DNA of 41,455 nt from Candidatus Omnitrophota bacterium (GCA_028687205.1 JAQUAP010000003.1:1-41455), one strand, 5' to 3'. Shown: positions 23,824 through 32,463, counted from the first letter of the stretch. Numbers and translations: made by a program. The notes: a model not told the origin generated them from the sequence alone.

Positions 23824-25294
23824 AAAGAATATACTTGGTATTTTTGACAAGAGGGTGATTTTTGATTTCGTTGGCGATGTCCTGGGAGATGCCGGGCTTG
23901 CCTAATTTATAATACATATAATTCTTGTAGCCTTCTACTCCGGGCTGGTCAAAAGCGTTTATATTAAGCAACTCGCCTTCAAAGGCGGTGGCCATTTCAA
24001 AGAAAAATAAAAGCGCTCCCCAGTTATAAGGAGAAACCTGCGACAGGGTAACCGTGCAGTTTGGCCGCGCTGACCTGACCAGGGCCCATTCCGTAGCTTC
24101 CTGGGCAAGTTTAAGCAACTCCGCAAAACTCTTGCCTGAAAGTATGTCGGCTGTACCCGGTATCTTTATTTCACGGCTGAATTTTTCTATCCTGATGAAA
24201 GTCACGACTTTATTATTTTCGCCTTCAATATTATTCTGCTGTACGGAATGCAGGTCGGTGGTACCGCGGCAGGAAACAGGCGTCCTGCCGGTATTGGTAA
24301 TAGCAGCCTTATCACTCAGCCATTCCTCGCTGCCGTCTGCGCCGGCTTTAATCTTACGGCTATATTTTTTCCCTAAACTTTCGGCTAACAACTGTACATA
24401 CCAGTCGGCGCAGGATTTTAGAGTTTCAGAGAACGGCATGATTACGGCGATAGGTTTATTTTTCTTGCGGTAAAGAAGATAATGTAGCAGCGCGTACATA
24501 TAGGCGGGATTTTCAGCGTAATGCGCGCGGCTGCATTTTACGGCCATATCTTTAGCGCCGCTCAAAACATCTTTTATCGCTATGCCTAAGATAGCCAGGT
24601 GTAAAAGACCCATATTAAACTCGGAATACCTGCCGCCCACCCCTTTTAATAAAGGCAGGGAACGAAAACTTAAAGGGTCATTTGCCTGCTCAAGCTTAAT
24701 TTTCTTGCGCAGCGCGCCACTCTCGGGGTCGGTAATGGCGATAATCTGGCGGCCGTATTTTTTACCGGCTGATTTCTTCAGCCAGTTTTCAACCACAATC
24801 AGGGCGGCTTTGGTCTCGGTAGTCTCGCCGGATTTTGAGATAACCACCACGCAGGTCTTACGGGGTTTAAGATTTTTTAAAAGCACGCTTAAGGTATCCG
24901 GGTCAAGATTATTCCCTTCAAAATAAACGCGCGGCTTATCCTTTCTTACTTCCTTGAATTCATTGAAGTAGGCAGGCGCGAGCGCATCCTGCGCGGCTTT
25001 GAGGCCTAAATATGAGCCACCGATGCCTAAGAAAATGACATTATCAAATTTTTTGGCAATTTCATTACCTAACTTCTGTATTTCTTTGATTGTTTTAGCA
25101 TCCTGATAAGGCAGGTTTGCCCATTCCAGGCCTAATTTTATCCTGTTGCGGGGATTGGCGAGTATTTTTTTAAGATGCGCGTCGGCATTCTGCAGGCCAG
25201 CACTAATCTCGGCAATATCCTTATCCTCAACGCCATGCAGAGTACCTACATTAGCACTGAACATATTATTGAAATCGAATTTGATACCTTGCAT
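23822..25294 (-). CDS. pgi: Glucose-6-phosphate isomerase
   Basis: Interconverts glucose-6-phosphate and fructose-6-phosphate. The 490 residues contain GIGGSYLGLKAAQDA, the sugar-phosphate-binding VVISKSGETTETKAA and TTDLHSVQQNNIEG, all PGI signatures. The length is between the short and long PGI classes. Its stop codon lies in the terminal repeat of the element at 23591-23823. It starts 11 nt after the small gene at 25306-25629 and is probably read with it. Confidence 0.94.
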   Translation of the reverse strand: MQGIKFDFNNMFSANVGTLHGVEDKDIAEISAGLQNADAHLKKILANPRNRIKLGLEWANLPYQDAKTIKEIQKLGNEIAKKFDNVIFLGIGGSYLGLKAAQDALAPAYFNEFKEVRKDKPRVYFEGNNLDPDTLSVLLKNLKPRKTCVVVISKSGETTETKAALIVVENWLKKSAGKKYGRQIIAITDPESGALRKKIKLEQANDPLSFRSLPLLKGVGGRYSEFNMGLLHLAILGIAIKDVLSGAKDMAVKCSRAHYAENPAYMYALLHYLLYRKKNKPIAVIMPFSETLKSCADWYVQLLAESLGKKYSRKIKAGADGSEEWLSDKAAITNTGRTPVSCRGTTDLHSVQQNNIEGENNKVVTFIRIEKFSREIKIPGTADILSGKSFAELLKLAQEATEWALVRSARPNCTVTLSQVSPYNWGALLFFFEMATAFEGELLNINAFDQPGVEGYKNYMYYKLGKPGISQDIANEIKNHPLVKNTKYIL

Positions 25295-25305
25295 AAAGAC
25301 CTTTT

Positions 25306-25629
25306 TTATTTGCGGATAATTTTAATCGTGGTATGCCTTCCGTCCTGCCAGGGCCAAATCATGGCAAAGGTGGAATCCCTGCCCTCGTTCTTAAAATAGA
25401 GGGTCTGGCCGGGCATGATGCCGCCAAAACCCTTGATCGTCTCCTGCGCCTGAAAAGATAATTTTTCTTTAGAAGGAAAAGCGGGTTCCCCGAAAAAATT
25501 CTTTAATCTTTCGTGGAGTTTGGCCAGCTCTTCCTTGATAACTACCGCTTCAAAAAAATTATCGGAATCCGTACGCAAGGTTTCGCAACCTAGGTCCTTG
25601 ACTTCCTTCTTTATCTCTTTAAATTCCAT
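25306..25629 (-). CDS. Small protein of unknown function
   Basis: I do not recognise this 107-aa soluble protein. It is rich in Lys/Glu at the start (MEFKEIKKEVKDLGCETLR) and ends with an aromatic-rich stretch (TFAMIWPWQDGRHTTIKIIRK). I choose the ATG at 25629, six nt after AAGGTG; a GTG three codons upstream is the alternative. A good promoter lies at 25648-25676. It precedes pgi by 11 nt, so a link to sugar metabolism is possible but unproven. Confidence 0.7.
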   Translation of the reverse strand: MEFKEIKKEVKDLGCETLRTDSDNFFEAVVIKEELAKLHERLKNFFGEPAFPSKEKLSFQAQETIKGFGGIMPGQTLYFKNEGRDSTFAMIWPWQDGRHTTIKIIRK

Positions 25630-25647
25630 ATTGGTCACCTTTTATAA

Positions 25648-25676
25648 AGTATACCAGATAATCCTTGAATAAACAA
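25648..25676 (-). promoter_or_regulatory. Promoter of the 25306 gene and pgi
   Basis: TTGTTT, 17-nt spacer, and an extended -10 TGGTATACT, on the minus strand upstream of the start at 25629. Confidence 0.6.
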
Positions 25677-25684
25677 ATTTAAAT

Positions 25685-27034
25685 CTATTTTTCTTCCAGG
25701 ATCCTGACCTTACGAAAGCCTGCCGAATCTAACGGCAGGAAGGTCTTATCCGTGATTACGCAGGTCAAAAGAAAATCCGGTTCCCCCAAAAGCTTAAGCG
25801 GCACTTTTAAGGTAAAATATTCCCCGCTTAACTGCGCGGAGGTACCCTGGGGGTCCAGCCTCTTCTTCAGGTTCATATCCTCTACCACTACCCTGTCTTT
25901 TTTGGTGCGCACGCCGATATTCGGCATTTTATTAAAAAGGACGTCGTCATTGTAGCCGAAAAAATAAAACCGGAAAAATAACCTGTACCTTAACTCCTGA
26001 GGTTTTCTTACGCGCACCCATAAATAATCGTCCACTACCGCATAGCTGACTCTTTTATCGCTATTAAAAGCATCCCCTCCTTTAAGGAGAGTAGACTTTT
26101 GCCTGTTCAGGGTGATGGTGGGGTAATCCCCGAACAACTCATTCTGGCGCACAAAGGATAAAAGGTAAAAGGCGCTTACGCAGGTCTGGCTGCGGTAGCT
26201 GAGCATCGCCTGATATTTTTTATCTATTTCATCCTCGGTCAACTTAAAAGTAGACCAGTTGATTAACGCGTCCGGAAAATGTTTTGCGGATGGCTCAAGC
26301 CCCAGCTCAGGATGGTAATGCCGCGGAGAAGGCCAGCCCGGGCCATGCACAAAATATACATACAATTTAGGCTCAGGAATTTCTTTTTTCAGGTCTTGCA
26401 GGGCAATCTGCAGGAAACAATAATACGCCCAGTGGTCGCCGTTGACATCAGCCGGATGCGAAACAAAGATTTTAGTGGGTTTATAATCAAGGAGGATAGA
26501 CTTTAGATCAAACAGTATCTGCTCGGATTTATAAGGGGCGCCGTAAGAAGGGGCTTCTTTATAAGGGACATAAGACTGCCGAGTAAGCATATCCTTAAAA
26601 GGCGCGTTGGTCTCCCAGGCCGAGAAAAACATATTATTGGTGCCATAATCAGGATAGCCCAGAAAAATAAGGTTGCTCTCGTCTACCCCCAGTATCTTCA
26701 TCGCCTTCTTGGCTTCCTCTTCCCTCACCTTGCCCATAGCCACGAATTCGGAATTAAATATGATTAATCTTTTCTTGAAAACGATAAAGGCGAATTCGTT
26801 ATGGTCGCCGTTAGTCAGGTATATAATTTTGACTTTGGCGCCGGATTTAACTGCCCGCTGGATTACCCCGCCGCAGCCGATATTTTCATCATCCGGATGG
26901 GGCGCAAGGACCAGAACGCGGTCCTTATTGCTGAAAGGCTCAATGGGAGGAAGCTCCCCGGCCTGCGCGAAAATAACGAATGATAGAAATACTCCGTAAA
27001 AAACCGCGGCGCTTATGCAAATCAACTTCTTCAT
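25685..27034 (-). CDS. Exported PIG-L family deacetylase with C-terminal extension
   Basis: A 449-aa protein with a signal peptide (residues 1-25, ending FAQAG). The LmbE/PIG-L zinc site is seen as APHPDDENIGCGG (His46, Asp48, Asp49) and SHPADVNGDHW. Family members remove N-acetyl groups from GlcNAc-type sugars. The 180 residues after the catalytic domain have no motif I know and are beta-rich. Export to the periplasm is unusual compared with cytosolic mycothiol/bacillithiol enzymes and points to a cell-envelope glycan. It follows the cyclophilin by 5 nt. Confidence 0.85.
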   Translation of the reverse strand: MKKLICISAAVFYGVFLSFVIFAQAGELPPIEPFSNKDRVLVLAPHPDDENIGCGGVIQRAVKSGAKVKIIYLTNGDHNEFAFIVFKKRLIIFNSEFVAMGKVREEEAKKAMKILGVDESNLIFLGYPDYGTNNMFFSAWETNAPFKDMLTRQSYVPYKEAPSYGAPYKSEQILFDLKSILLDYKPTKIFVSHPADVNGDHWAYYCFLQIALQDLKKEIPEPKLYVYFVHGPGWPSPRHYHPELGLEPSAKHFPDALINWSTFKLTEDEIDKKYQAMLSYRSQTCVSAFYLLSFVRQNELFGDYPTITLNRQKSTLLKGGDAFNSDKRVSYAVVDDYLWVRVRKPQELRYRLFFRFYFFGYNDDVLFNKMPNIGVRTKKDRVVVEDMNLKKRLDPQGTSAQLSGEYFTLKVPLKLLGEPDFLLTCVITDKTFLPLDSAGFRKVRILEEK

Positions 27035-27039
27035 ATATT

Positions 27040-27591
27040 TTATCCTTCCTTCAAATGGGCCTTGATTATTTTTTGCTCGGTGAGCGGACGGTCAGATGCA
27101 TTAGTAGGCGTGTTTTCTATTTTTTCCACCGCCTCATAACCTTTAATCACTTTGCCGAAAATAGTATGGCGCATATTCAACCAGGGGCAAGCGGCCGTGG
27201 TGATAAAAAACTGGCTGCCGTTCGTATTTGGACCGGCATTGGCCATGGCCAGGATACCGCGTTGATCAAATTTGACGTCTGAGCTTACTTCGTCCGCGAA
27301 AGGTTTTCCCCAGATAGATTCTCCGCCTGCGCCGGTGCCAGTGGGATCTCCTCCCTGGATCATAAAGCCTTTAATCACCCGGTGAAAAATCAACCCGTTA
27401 TAATAACCCTTCTCAACCAGCTGCGTAAAGTTTTCACAGGCCTTGGGCGCTGTTTCAGGCATAAGTTTAATCTCTATATCCCCCTGATCTGTCTCCAAAA
27501 CTACGATCTTCTCATCCATACCGCAGGCTCCTTTTACTAACAGGTTGATAAAAAATAAAAAAAAGGCGACCAGCGCAATATTCCTGGCCAC
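27040..27591 (-). CDS. Cyclophilin-type peptidyl-prolyl isomerase, exported
   Basis: Assists folding of secreted proteins by proline isomerisation. The 183 residues start with a hydrophobic segment (about 5-20) ending KGACG, without a canonical lipobox. Core motifs FHRVIKGFMIQGGDPTGTG, GILAMANAGPNTNGSQFFIT and HTIFGKVIKG are intact, including the catalytic Arg. It starts at GTG with AAGGAGG upstream. Location with PIG-L and Mla genes suggests envelope maintenance. Confidence 0.92.
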   Translation of the reverse strand: MARNIALVAFFLFFINLLVKGACGMDEKIVVLETDQGDIEIKLMPETAPKACENFTQLVEKGYYNGLIFHRVIKGFMIQGGDPTGTGAGGESIWGKPFADEVSSDVKFDQRGILAMANAGPNTNGSQFFITTAACPWLNMRHTIFGKVIKGYEAVEKIENTPTNASDRPLTEQKIIKAHLKEG

Positions 27592-27655
27592 TTTAGCCTC
27601 CTTATTTAGACAGGAAATACAGGTTACTAATACTTTAATGGCTTAGCGGTATGCC

Positions 27656-27844
27656 TTATTTACAGCAGGTGCCGCCGGCCTTAGCTATTCTCTTGACTAC
27701 GCAGGAAACCACAAAACATGCCAACGCCAGAAAAATCATCTGGTTGTCCGGGACCGTTGTAACATCAAATGCCGCTGCCAGAAGAAGCACTATCCCCAAA
27801 CCCCACAAAACTGCCCTTACTACACCCACGGTCTTCTCGTTCAT
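27656..27844 (-). CDS. Small membrane protein
   Basis: A 62-aa protein with two predicted membrane helices (about 10-26 and 33-50) and a Cys/Lys-rich end (KRIAKAGGTCCK). CAAGGAGGAG lies just upstream of the ATG. I recognise no family. It sits between the lipoprotein of the Mla-like operon and the cyclophilin, gaps of 39 and 64 nt. Confidence 0.65.
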   Translation of the reverse strand: MNEKTVGVVRAVLWGLGIVLLLAAAFDVTTVPDNQMIFLALACFVVSCVVKRIAKAGGTCCK

Positions 27845-27883
27845 TTCTCCTCCTTGTTTAGGGCGGATTAATAATTATCTGCT

Positions 27884-28525
27884 CTATTTAACGCCCTCTT
27901 GTATTTTAGGCTGATTGGCGAATTCTGCCAACTTACCGGCAATCTCGCGGCTTAACGCCGCGCAGGCGGTATTGAGCGCCTGGGTCAAACCGTAATAATC
28001 ATGCGGATTGATCGGCTGAATAAACTGCGACCTCTTGGTCAAGAGCAGCTTCCTGCTTTTAGCATTGATAATCGACCACTGCGCGGTAAGGTTCATATCT
28101 TTATCCAGTTCGCTATCTAACTTAACAATCTCTAAAATTACCTGATAATCCAGCGGTATAGCAAAGCTGCAGGGAAACAATTGAATGCTCGCCGCCGGAA
28201 GTAACCTAGCGAGGTTCTCGTTAATCAGGCGGGCCAGGGCCGAATCCAGGGGTTCTGCCCAGCGGTCAAACTGAGCAAAGTGAAAATTCCCATGCTTATC
28301 TCTAGTCACAATCTGCGGCCGGTCAAGGTATCCCGGGATCCAGATCGGTCCTACAGCGATAATGGTCCCTAAGGGAACATCGATTGCCTGGACTGTTTCT
28401 TGCTGGCTTATGGGAGCAGGCATGTAAAAGCGGGGGTTAGGGCTGCCTGAAACAGCTACGCATCCGTTTAAGATTAAGGCAAATAAAACCAGCGCCGCGC
28501 AGGATAAAAAATTAATCTTTCTCAT
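27884..28525 (-). CDS. Lipoprotein, PqiC/ABC-transport auxiliary type
   Basis: A 213-aa lipoprotein with signal peptide and lipobox LNGC at about 19-22. The pattern FYMPAP, VGPIWIPGYLDRPQIVTR and the Ala-rich C-terminal helix fit the ABC-type auxiliary family (PF03886) that includes PqiC. PqiC-like proteins form the outer-membrane-side part of MCE transporters. It follows the MlaD-like gene by 1 nt, supporting that role. Confidence 0.85.
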   Translation of the reverse strand: MRKINFLSCAALVLFALILNGCVAVSGSPNPRFYMPAPISQQETVQAIDVPLGTIIAVGPIWIPGYLDRPQIVTRDKHGNFHFAQFDRWAEPLDSALARLINENLARLLPAASIQLFPCSFAIPLDYQVILEIVKLDSELDKDMNLTAQWSIINAKSRKLLLTKRSQFIQPINPHDYYGLTQALNTACAALSREIAGKLAEFANQPKIQEGVK

Positions 28526-28526
28526 C

Positions 28527-29231
28527 TTATTCTCCTTTGGAAACGGGCTTTCCTTTTAAAAAAGCCTCCGGGTGCTGCTCAATATACTCTATAAATAAAT
28601 TAAAAGAGCGCGCTAAATTAGTGACCTCTTTAATAGCCTTACGCATTTCAATGATGCCTTCGGAATTGACCAGCCTGTTGATCCCGGCGACCACCTGCTC
28701 TAAATTCGTGGTAATCTCTTTGATCGGGATATCGTCCATGACTTCAAAGATGTCCGGCGATATGGGCAGCGCGGGCAGTTCCGGATAGTTTTTGATGATA
28801 CCATATAATTTTATCGGCTTATCCGGATAAAAGTCAAACGCGATCATCAGCTGGCCGGTAATAAAGTTTTTTATCTCAAGCTTTCCCCGCAGGCCCTGCC
28901 TAATCAACATCAGGTAATCAGCATAACCCGGCTTTTCAGGCAGACCCATTACGCGCGATAACTCAATATCAACGACTACCGGGATGAGCACTTCTTTGGT
29001 CTCCGGGTTATAAACTAAGTTGATACTGTTGACATTGCCGATTTTCACCCCCCTGAAGATTACCGGCGCTCCCACAGAAAGGCCTTTTACCGAACCGTTA
29101 AAAAATAAAACATACTTGTCTGACTGCCTGAAAAGCGCGCCTGAGCCAAAGACGACTACCGCTATCAGTAATAAGACCACCGCGCCTACCACAAACGCGC
29201 CAATCATTGTTTTATTTGCTTTTCTCATCAT
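28527..29231 (-). CDS. mlaD: MCE/MlaD-family substrate-binding protein
   Basis: A 234-aa inner-membrane-anchored periplasmic protein: one N-terminal helix (about 8-30), then the MCE domain (YVLFFNGSVKGLSVGAPVIFRGVKIGNV), which forms a hexameric lipid tunnel in known members. The tail is helical. It overlaps mlaF by 4 nt. With one MCE domain it resembles MlaD, although its lipoprotein partner is PqiC-like, so the system is intermediate in composition. Confidence 0.92.
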   Translation of the reverse strand: MMRKANKTMIGAFVVGAVVLLLIAVVVFGSGALFRQSDKYVLFFNGSVKGLSVGAPVIFRGVKIGNVNSINLVYNPETKEVLIPVVVDIELSRVMGLPEKPGYADYLMLIRQGLRGKLEIKNFITGQLMIAFDFYPDKPIKLYGIIKNYPELPALPISPDIFEVMDDIPIKEITTNLEQVVAGINRLVNSEGIIEMRKAIKEVTNLARSFNLFIEYIEQHPEAFLKGKPVSKGE

Positions 29232-30019
29232 AGCTTAAACTCCTTACCTGCAGGCGTAGCCTGCCTCTCTCCTCGGGTCAAAAACTGGATAACTCGCGGG
29301 TCACTGGAATTAGCTAATAAGTCCTTAGGGCTGCCGATGGCAATCACGCTCTTAGTCTCGGTATCAAGCAGCGCGGCATTATCCCCTACGGCAAAAATGC
29401 TGGCCAACTCATGCGTGACTACCACAATCGTAGCGCCCAGGGTATCTTTTAATTGCAGGATTAAATCGTCAAGCATGCGCGCACTTAGTGGGTCAAGCCC
29501 GGCTGAAGGCTCGTCAAAAAAGATAATATCCGGGTCAAGCGCGATCGCCCGCGCCAGGGCTGCCCTTTTACACATCCCTCCGCTTATCTCTGAGGGATAA
29601 AAGTCAGCATAACCGGAGAGCCCGACTAAAGCCAGCTTTAATTCCACGACTTCTTTTATCTGCGCCGGGGATAAAGCTGAATAAAGTTGTAAAGGAAGGG
29701 CTATATTCTCTCCCAGGGTAAAAGAGCTCCACAGGGCGCCGCCCTGGTAAAGGACGCCGAATCGGCGCATTATCTTCTGCTGCGTTGGCTCATCCTGTTC
29801 CCAAAAATTTATTCCGTCGTAAAGGACTTCCCCTTTTTCCGGCTCCTTAAGCCCGATTAAGACTTTCAGCAGGGTGCTCTTGCCGCAACCGCTGCCGCCC
29901 ATGACGATAAAAATCTCTCCCTTTTTTACGCTGAAATTAAGATTATTCATTACCGCGTAATCATCATAGCTTAAATCAAGGTTGCGCACTGTAATAACCG
30001 GTTTTACGTTTGCTTCCAT
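29228..30019 (-). CDS. mlaF: ABC transporter ATP-binding protein, MlaF-like
   Basis: ATPase of the phospholipid transporter, 263 aa. Walker A GGSGCGKS at 41-48, signature EISGGMCKRAALARAIA, Walker B IIFFDEPSAGLDP, then the H-loop VTHEL. The SGGMCKR signature is typical of Mla/MCE systems. It lies 4 nt after the permease and overlaps mlaD. Confidence 0.94.
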   Translation of the reverse strand: MEANVKPVITVRNLDLSYDDYAVMNNLNFSVKKGEIFIVMGGSGCGKSTLLKVLIGLKEPEKGEVLYDGINFWEQDEPTQQKIMRRFGVLYQGGALWSSFTLGENIALPLQLYSALSPAQIKEVVELKLALVGLSGYADFYPSEISGGMCKRAALARAIALDPDIIFFDEPSAGLDPLSARMLDDLILQLKDTLGATIVVVTHELASIFAVGDNAALLDTETKSVIAIGSPKDLLANSSDPRVIQFLTRGERQATPAGKEFKL

Positions 30020-30023
30020 TTAT

Positions 30024-31148
30024 TTAGACTCCTAAGACCTGGCAGATAAAGGTAATAATGGCGGTAGCAATCACAATACTGGTGATGGCGCTCACTACCG
30101 CCGAAGTAGTCGCCTCTCCCAAGGCCTCCGCGCTCCTGGCGCACTTAATCCCGCGCAGGCAGCCGGAAACCGCGATAATAATGCCAAAAACAAAACTGTG
30201 CGTAAGCCCGACCCAAAGATTGGCCAGGCGCACCGCTGACTGGGTATGCTGCCAGTATTCTACCGGATTAAGGTCAAGCACGCTGGTACTGATGAAAAAT
30301 CCTCCGGCGATACCCATAAAATCCGCGTAGAGCGTTAAAAGCGGCATCATAATCACCAGCGCTAAAACGCGGGGCATCACCAGGAATTCAACCGGGGAGA
30401 TGCCCAGTGTTTTCAAGGCGTCAATCTCCTCGTTTACCTGCATCAGCCCGAGCTCCGCGGCAAAAGAAGCCCCAGTGCGGCCGGACATAATAATACCCGT
30501 CATCACCGCCCCCATCACGCGGATCATGGCAATGCCGACGATATCCGCGACAAAAATCTGCGCGCCGAATAATTTAAGCTGGATGGCCCCGATAAAAGCG
30601 AGAATAATGCCGACCAAAACACTGATTAAAGAAACCAGCCAGAGGGCATTAGCCCCGCACTTCTGGACAATGGTGATGAATTCATCGCGGCGAAAATAAG
30701 CTTTGCCGCTAATCAGGCGGCCGAAAGCAACCGTAAGTTCGCCTAAAAAATCAAGCAGCGTAAGCGCGCTAGCGCCAACCTGCAATGCTTTATCGCCTAC
30801 CCTTTCCAGGAACGGCGCATGCGTAACCTTCTGCGGGATAAGCCGCGTATGCACCCTTAAGGCAAGCGTAAGCAGCTTCTCTACTCCCTGCGGCAGGCCT
30901 TGATGGCTAACCTGGATATTTTTACGTTCACAATCCCGGATAAGGTGGAATAAAAACGAGACCAGGCCGCTGCCCCAGCCGTCTACCCCTGAAGCGTCAA
31001 AAGTAATCTCTGTGACTTCTTTATGGCTGGCAAGCTCTGAAATGACCTCATTTTCCGCGGGAAGCGCGGCGTGAATCTGCCAGTTTCCGCTGAGTTTAAC
31101 GCGGAGTGTCCCTGTTACAGGATATTCAAAGGAGATCTTGGCAAGCAT
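30024..31148 (-). CDS. mlaE: MlaE-type permease with N-terminal STAS domain
   Basis: A 374-aa inner-membrane protein. Residues 1-110 form a STAS-like (MlaB-like) domain (VTEITFDASGVDGWGSGLVSFLFHL), which in other bacteria is a separate subunit. The rest is the MlaE permease, with FAAELGLMQVNEEIDALKTLGISP, the coupling motif contacting the ATPase, and FGIIIAVSGCLRG. No separate MlaB gene is present, in agreement with the fusion. First gene of the operon, with its own promoter at 31159-31186. Confidence 0.93.
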   Translation of the reverse strand: MLAKISFEYPVTGTLRVKLSGNWQIHAALPAENEVISELASHKEVTEITFDASGVDGWGSGLVSFLFHLIRDCERKNIQVSHQGLPQGVEKLLTLALRVHTRLIPQKVTHAPFLERVGDKALQVGASALTLLDFLGELTVAFGRLISGKAYFRRDEFITIVQKCGANALWLVSLISVLVGIILAFIGAIQLKLFGAQIFVADIVGIAMIRVMGAVMTGIIMSGRTGASFAAELGLMQVNEEIDALKTLGISPVEFLVMPRVLALVIMMPLLTLYADFMGIAGGFFISTSVLDLNPVEYWQHTQSAVRLANLWVGLTHSFVFGIIIAVSGCLRGIKCARSAEALGEATTSAVVSAITSIVIATAIITFICQVLGV

Positions 31149-31158
31149 CTTTTCCTTT

Positions 31159-31186
31159 ATTCTACTCTCCCCAACCTCACTGTCAA
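31159..31186 (-). promoter_or_regulatory. Promoter of the Mla-like operon
   Basis: TTGACA, 16-nt spacer, TAGAAT on the minus strand, followed by AAAGGA just before the mlaE ATG at 31148. Confidence 0.75.
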
Positions 31187-31238
31187 CTTAAAAAAAACGT
31201 AATCCTGAAAACGCTTTCCCAAAAGACCTGATTTACCC

Positions 31239-31266
31239 TTGACATTTACCCGGGATATTGCATACT
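31239..31266 (+). promoter_or_regulatory. Promoter of small RNA copy 2
   Basis: TTGACA (31239-31244), 16-nt spacer, CATACT (31261-31266). The dyad GCATA-N6-TATGC overlaps the -10 as in copy 1. Confidence 0.65.
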
Positions 31267-31273
31267 TCTTTAT

Positions 31274-31364
31274 GCGTTTACTCTAAACAAGGAGGTTGGT
31301 CGATAGCGCAAGCTATTAGGCCTATCACCTACAAGAAAACCCCGAAAGTGTTCGGGGTTTTTTG
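31274..31364 (+). ncRNA. Unrecognised small RNA, copy 2
   Basis: Same design as 20768-20865 and also on the plus strand between two minus-strand genes. Core: AAGGAGGT (31289-31296), GATAGC-GCAA-GCTA hairpin, then GGCCTATCACCTACAA and a terminator hairpin. Its P2 pairing (GGTC with GGCC) keeps pairing through a G-U despite changed bases. The AAGGAGGT is a perfect anti-16S-tail (Shine-Dalgarno) sequence, partly paired with ACCT. It carries no reading frame of useful length. Confidence 0.68.
31338..31363. terminator. Intrinsic terminator of small RNA copy 2
   Basis: AACCCCGAA/TTCGGGGTT stem with loop AGTG and a T6 run on the plus strand. It abuts the GNAT gene's stop codon (31365) and may also end the minus-strand operon. 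Confidence 0.8.
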
Positions 31365-32012
31365 TTATACCAGGCGCTTACCGTAAATGTAGAGCGGCAG
31401 CTCCTGATACAGGACATAGCGTAAATATGTACGCCTGCCCTTATAAAGAAGGTCAAAGCCCTGCTGGGTGAAAAAATTGCCTGCCCGCTCAGAGAGGGTG
31501 GCAAGATGCACCCCGCGCACACCTTCCTCCTTAAGATACTTCAGGTAAGCAGCAATAAGGCCGGTGCCGATGTCCGAACCGCGAAAACCCTCCTGGATGT
31601 TGATATGCAAGGTCGCAGGATAATCCCTGGAAAAATCAGGTTCAGAGAATTCTCCTTTAAGTAAACTTACCAGGCAATGCCAGATAAAGAGCATATTTCT
31701 TGGCTTGAATAATACCGCGGAGGTTATGGCTTTCTTAAGAAGCTTAAATAAAATATCCTTGCGCCTGGCGCGGCTTACATCCTTGGCACCGATAATATAA
31801 CCGACAACCTTACCCTGGTATTCCGCCACGAAGCAGGATTCCGGCTCATAATCGGTAAAATAAAGCGTTATGGCATCAGCGAATATTTCATCGCCCTCAA
31901 AAAACAGAGAGCTGGGGCTCCCCAGGAACGCGGAGCTGCAGCATATCCTGCGCACATCTTCCCTGTCTCCTGGTTGGAATTTTCTGATCGTGGCCTGCGG
32001 ATTTTCGTTCAT
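31365..32012 (-). CDS. GNAT family N-acetyltransferase
   Basis: A 215-aa acetyltransferase: CFVAEYQGKVVGYIIGAKD is strand 4, and LHINIQEGFRGSDIGTGLIAAYLKYL the acetyl-CoA loop (Q/RxxGxG/A variant at about 141-149). GVHLATLSERAGNFFTQQGF is the C-terminal part. It overlaps the DUF2062 gene by 4 nt (ATGA). The acceptor cannot be predicted. Confidence 0.88.
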   Translation of the reverse strand: MNENPQATIRKFQPGDREDVRRICCSSAFLGSPSSLFFEGDEIFADAITLYFTDYEPESCFVAEYQGKVVGYIIGAKDVSRARRKDILFKLLKKAITSAVLFKPRNMLFIWHCLVSLLKGEFSEPDFSRDYPATLHINIQEGFRGSDIGTGLIAAYLKYLKEEGVRGVHLATLSERAGNFFTQQGFDLLYKGRRTYLRYVLYQELPLYIYGKRLV

Positions 32013-32455
32013 TTTTTATGCCCCTTGCCCCAATGGGCAACCACAAAAAAAGTAACCAGGTAAAAGAGGACAGCCAGGATAAGCCCCATAAAAAAACTTC
32101 CGACAAATAAAGGATAGTAGAAATCCTTAAGCGTATGAAAATTCAGGTGGCGAAAATATGACCAGCTTAAAGCCGGATAATTATTATTCTTTAAAATAGA
32201 CCTCCCCAGCTCATAACCTCCCCAGGTAATAAACGGGAGCGTGGGAGGAAGCGAAATATTGGTACCGATGAATATCGCTATCTTGTTGGTGGAGCGGACA
32301 AGGATAGCCGCCAGGATCATCAGGATGGTATGCAGCCCATAAACCGGCAGGACCGCGATACAAACGCCGATGGCCACGCCCAGGGCAATGCCGTGCGGAG
32401 TGGCATTATACTTAAAGAGCCGGATGAATACCCGCTTAATGGTTTTTAGCTTCAT
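32009..32455 (-). CDS. DUF2062 membrane protein
   Basis: A 148-aa integral membrane protein with about three helices. The family signature is ATPHGIALGVAIGVCIAVLPVYGLHT and NKIAIFIGTNISLPPTLPFI. DUF2062 proteins often accompany glycosyltransferase or lipid genes; function unknown. It lies 8 nt after the fusion gene at 32464 and overlaps the acetyltransferase by 4 nt. Confidence 0.85.
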   Translation of the reverse strand: MKLKTIKRVFIRLFKYNATPHGIALGVAIGVCIAVLPVYGLHTILMILAAILVRSTNKIAIFIGTNISLPPTLPFITWGGYELGRSILKNNNYPALSWSYFRHLNFHTLKDFYYPLFVGSFFMGLILAVLFYLVTFFVVAHWGKGHKK

Positions 32456-32463
32456 AAGAAAAT

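Noticed and set aside
23566-23905. 94-aa minus and 88-aa plus frames over the foldback element
   Set aside because: Translations are low-complexity products of an inverted repeat, and the plus-strand frame runs into pgi; no start signals.
31325-31522. 65-aa minus-strand frame over the terminator of small RNA copy 2
   Set aside because: Out of frame with the GNAT gene and overlapping it; a shadow frame.
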